Of a stretch of 5,779 bases of DNA, positions 4,658 through 5,779 are shown piece by piece. The position numbers and the translations under genes are program-made. The notes under the pieces are model-generated. The model was given only the letters and a program-made list of their open reading frames with translations. It did no database searches and was not told where the DNA came from. Location of the stretch: contig VGDA01000255.1 of the NCBI GenBank assembly GCA_016869915.1, positions 1-5,779 on the forward strand, read 5' to 3'. The stretch is from Alphaproteobacteria bacterium (GTDB taxonomy: Bacteria > Pseudomonadota > Alphaproteobacteria > CACIAM-22H2). The number at the start of each line of letters is the position of its first letter. Within the stretch, counting starts at the first letter, position 1.

Positions 4658-5710
4658 ATGAAAGCGCGCAATTCGCTCGCGGCGATCGCGGGCATGGTGG
4701 CATTCGCCGGTGTTGCGGCGGCACAGGATCTTCCCAAGACGCAGTTCAAGGTCATCGGCCTGAACGGTCCGACCGTCGCCTCGATGGTCGACGAGGTGCC
4801 GTTCTGGCGCGAGACCCTGCCCAAGGCGTCGAACGGCGCGCTGACCGCCGACATCACGCCGCTCGACCAGATGGGCGTCGACGACAAGACGATGCTGCGC
4901 CTGCTGCGGCTGGGCGTGATGGATTTCGCCGGCATGGACATCTCGAAGATGGCCGGCGACGACCCGCGCTTCGAGGCCTGCGATCTGGCCGGGTTGACGC
5001 TCGACGCCGGCAAGGCGCGCGCGGCCTGCGACGCCTATCGCGAGGTGATCGACCGGCAGATGCAAAGGAACTGGAACACCAAGCTGCTGGCCATCGGCGC
5101 CAACCCCCCGCAGGTCTTCTGGTGCCGCGGCGTGATCGGCGGCCTGGACGACCTGAAGGGCAAGAAGGTGCGCGTGTTCAACAACACGATGCGCGACTTC
5201 CTGGGCGGCGTCGGGGCGACCGCGGTCAGCATGGCCTTCGCCGAGGTCGTGCCCGCGCTCAACAACGGCGTGGTCGATTGCGGCGTGACCGGGTCTCTGT
5301 CCGGCAACACGGCCGGCTGGCCCGAGGTCGCGAAATCGGTCTATCCGATGTCGCTGGGCTGGAGCATCAACGTCGTCGCGGTGAACCTGAACACCTGGAA
5401 GCGGCTCGACGCCAGGGTCCAGGCCTTCCTGGTCGACCAGATGAAGGCCTACGAGGACAAGATGTGGGCGACGATGAAGAAGGCCGACGCCGAGGCCGAG
5501 ACCTGCAACACCAACCGCCAGCCCTGCACCATGGGCAAGCTCGCCTCGACCACCATCGTCCCGGTCAAGCCGGCGGAGATGGAGACGCACAAGAGGCTGG
5601 TCGAGGGCGCGGTCCTCGCCGGCTGGGCGAAGCGCTGCGGCGCCGAGTGCGCCCGCGAGTGGAACGAGACCGTGGGCAAGGTCCTCGGCCTCAAGGCCCC
5701 GACGGGCTGA
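4658..5710 (+). CDS. TRAP transporter substrate-binding protein (DctP family)
   Basis: Periplasmic solute receptor of a tripartite ATP-independent periplasmic transporter, which binds organic or sugar acids and delivers them to a DctQM-type membrane complex. It has 350 residues. A Sec signal peptide spans 1-22 (positive MKARN start, hydrophobic AAIAGMVAFAGVA core, AAA before Gln23). DLKGKKVRVFNN at 165-176 contains Arg172, matching the conserved carboxylate-binding Arg (Arg147 of SiaP). GVVDCG at 204-209 corresponds to the family's GVVDGQ-like motif with Gly replaced by Cys. The mature protein has eight Cys (108, 124, 156, 208, 283, 290, 327, 331), with two close pairs (C283-x6-C290, C327-x3-C331), so several disulfides are plausible. 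The start at 4658 is chosen for its ribosome binding site and signal peptide. No TRAP membrane subunit lies in the window; they may follow beyond 5779. Context suggests it imports the acid handled by the neighbouring enzymes. The ligand is not identifiable. Confidence 0.95.
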   Translation: MKARNSLAAIAGMVAFAGVAAAQDLPKTQFKVIGLNGPTVASMVDEVPFWRETLPKASNGALTADITPLDQMGVDDKTMLRLLRLGVMDFAGMDISKMAGDDPRFEACDLAGLTLDAGKARAACDAYREVIDRQMQRNWNTKLLAIGANPPQVFWCRGVIGGLDDLKGKKVRVFNNTMRDFLGGVGATAVSMAFAEVVPALNNGVVDCGVTGSLSGNTAGWPEVAKSVYPMSLGWSINVVAVNLNTWKRLDARVQAFLVDQMKAYEDKMWATMKKADAEAETCNTNRQPCTMGKLASTTIVPVKPAEMETHKRLVEGAVLAGWAKRCGAECAREWNETVGKVLGLKAPTG

Positions 5711-5714
5711 CGCC

Positions 5715-5758
5715 GGGCGGCGGCCCTTCCCGGCCCGCGCCGGGAGGGGCCGCCCGCC
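5715..5758 (+). terminator. Strong GC-rich hairpin after the TRAP binding-protein gene
   Basis: Arms at 5715-5733 and 5740-5758 pair over 19 positions with two mismatches and one G-T wobble around a 6-nt loop (CCCGCG). It starts 4 nt after the stop codon. No T tract follows, so it may be a Rho-linked or intercistronic 3'-end-protecting hairpin rather than a classical intrinsic terminator. Such hairpins often raise binding-protein levels over downstream membrane subunits (inference). The last 21 bases show nothing else. Confidence 0.5.
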
Positions 5759-5779
5759 GCGCCGCCGCGCGCAAGGACG

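Noticed and set aside
3839..5590. Minus-strand open frame of 583 codons opposite the RraA-like and TRAP genes
   Set aside because: Its translation is His/Arg/Asp-rich without domains, while the opposite strand has clear motifs, a signal peptide and a ribosome binding site.

Overview
The window is very GC-rich (about 70% by eye, with strong G/C preference at third codon positions) and densely coding. Base composition, short Shine-Dalgarno-driven gene starts and the mix of TRAP uptake and acid-sugar enzymes suggest an alphaproteobacterium, perhaps of the Rhodospirillales/Acetobacteraceae type. That placement is inference; no rRNA or other marker gene is present. No tRNA, insertion sequence or CRISPR array was seen.

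Layout: two divergent transcription units flank a control region at about 3584-3844. The minus-strand unit, in transcription order, holds a DapA/NanA-family lyase (3583-2687), an enolase-superfamily (mandelate racemase/muconate lactonizing) protein (2669-1479), a possible 26-residue small ORF (1462-1382), an SDR-family oxidoreductase (1370-558) and the first 181 codons of an Fpg/Nei-family DNA glycosylase (544 to the window edge). Gaps are only 11-17 nt, so this reads as one operon. The plus-strand unit holds an RraA-like aldolase (annotated 3917-4522, with coding signal reaching upstream to about 3845), then a TRAP transporter substrate-binding protein (4658-5710) and a GC-rich hairpin at the right edge.

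Working model (inference): the TRAP binding protein captures an organic or sugar acid, the SDR oxidises or reduces a hydroxyl, the enolase-superfamily protein dehydrates the acid to a 2-keto-3-deoxy acid, and the DapA-family and RraA-like enzymes cleave keto acids to pyruvate plus an aldehyde or second keto acid. Active-site residues support each family call. None identifies the substrate. The DNA glycosylase looks like a passenger at the 3' end of the catabolic operon.

Most worth a second look: the RraA-like gene has no ordinary start codon where its reading frame clearly begins; a small ORF with its own strong ribosome binding site sits inside the operon; and two interrupted inverted repeats lie in the divergent control region.
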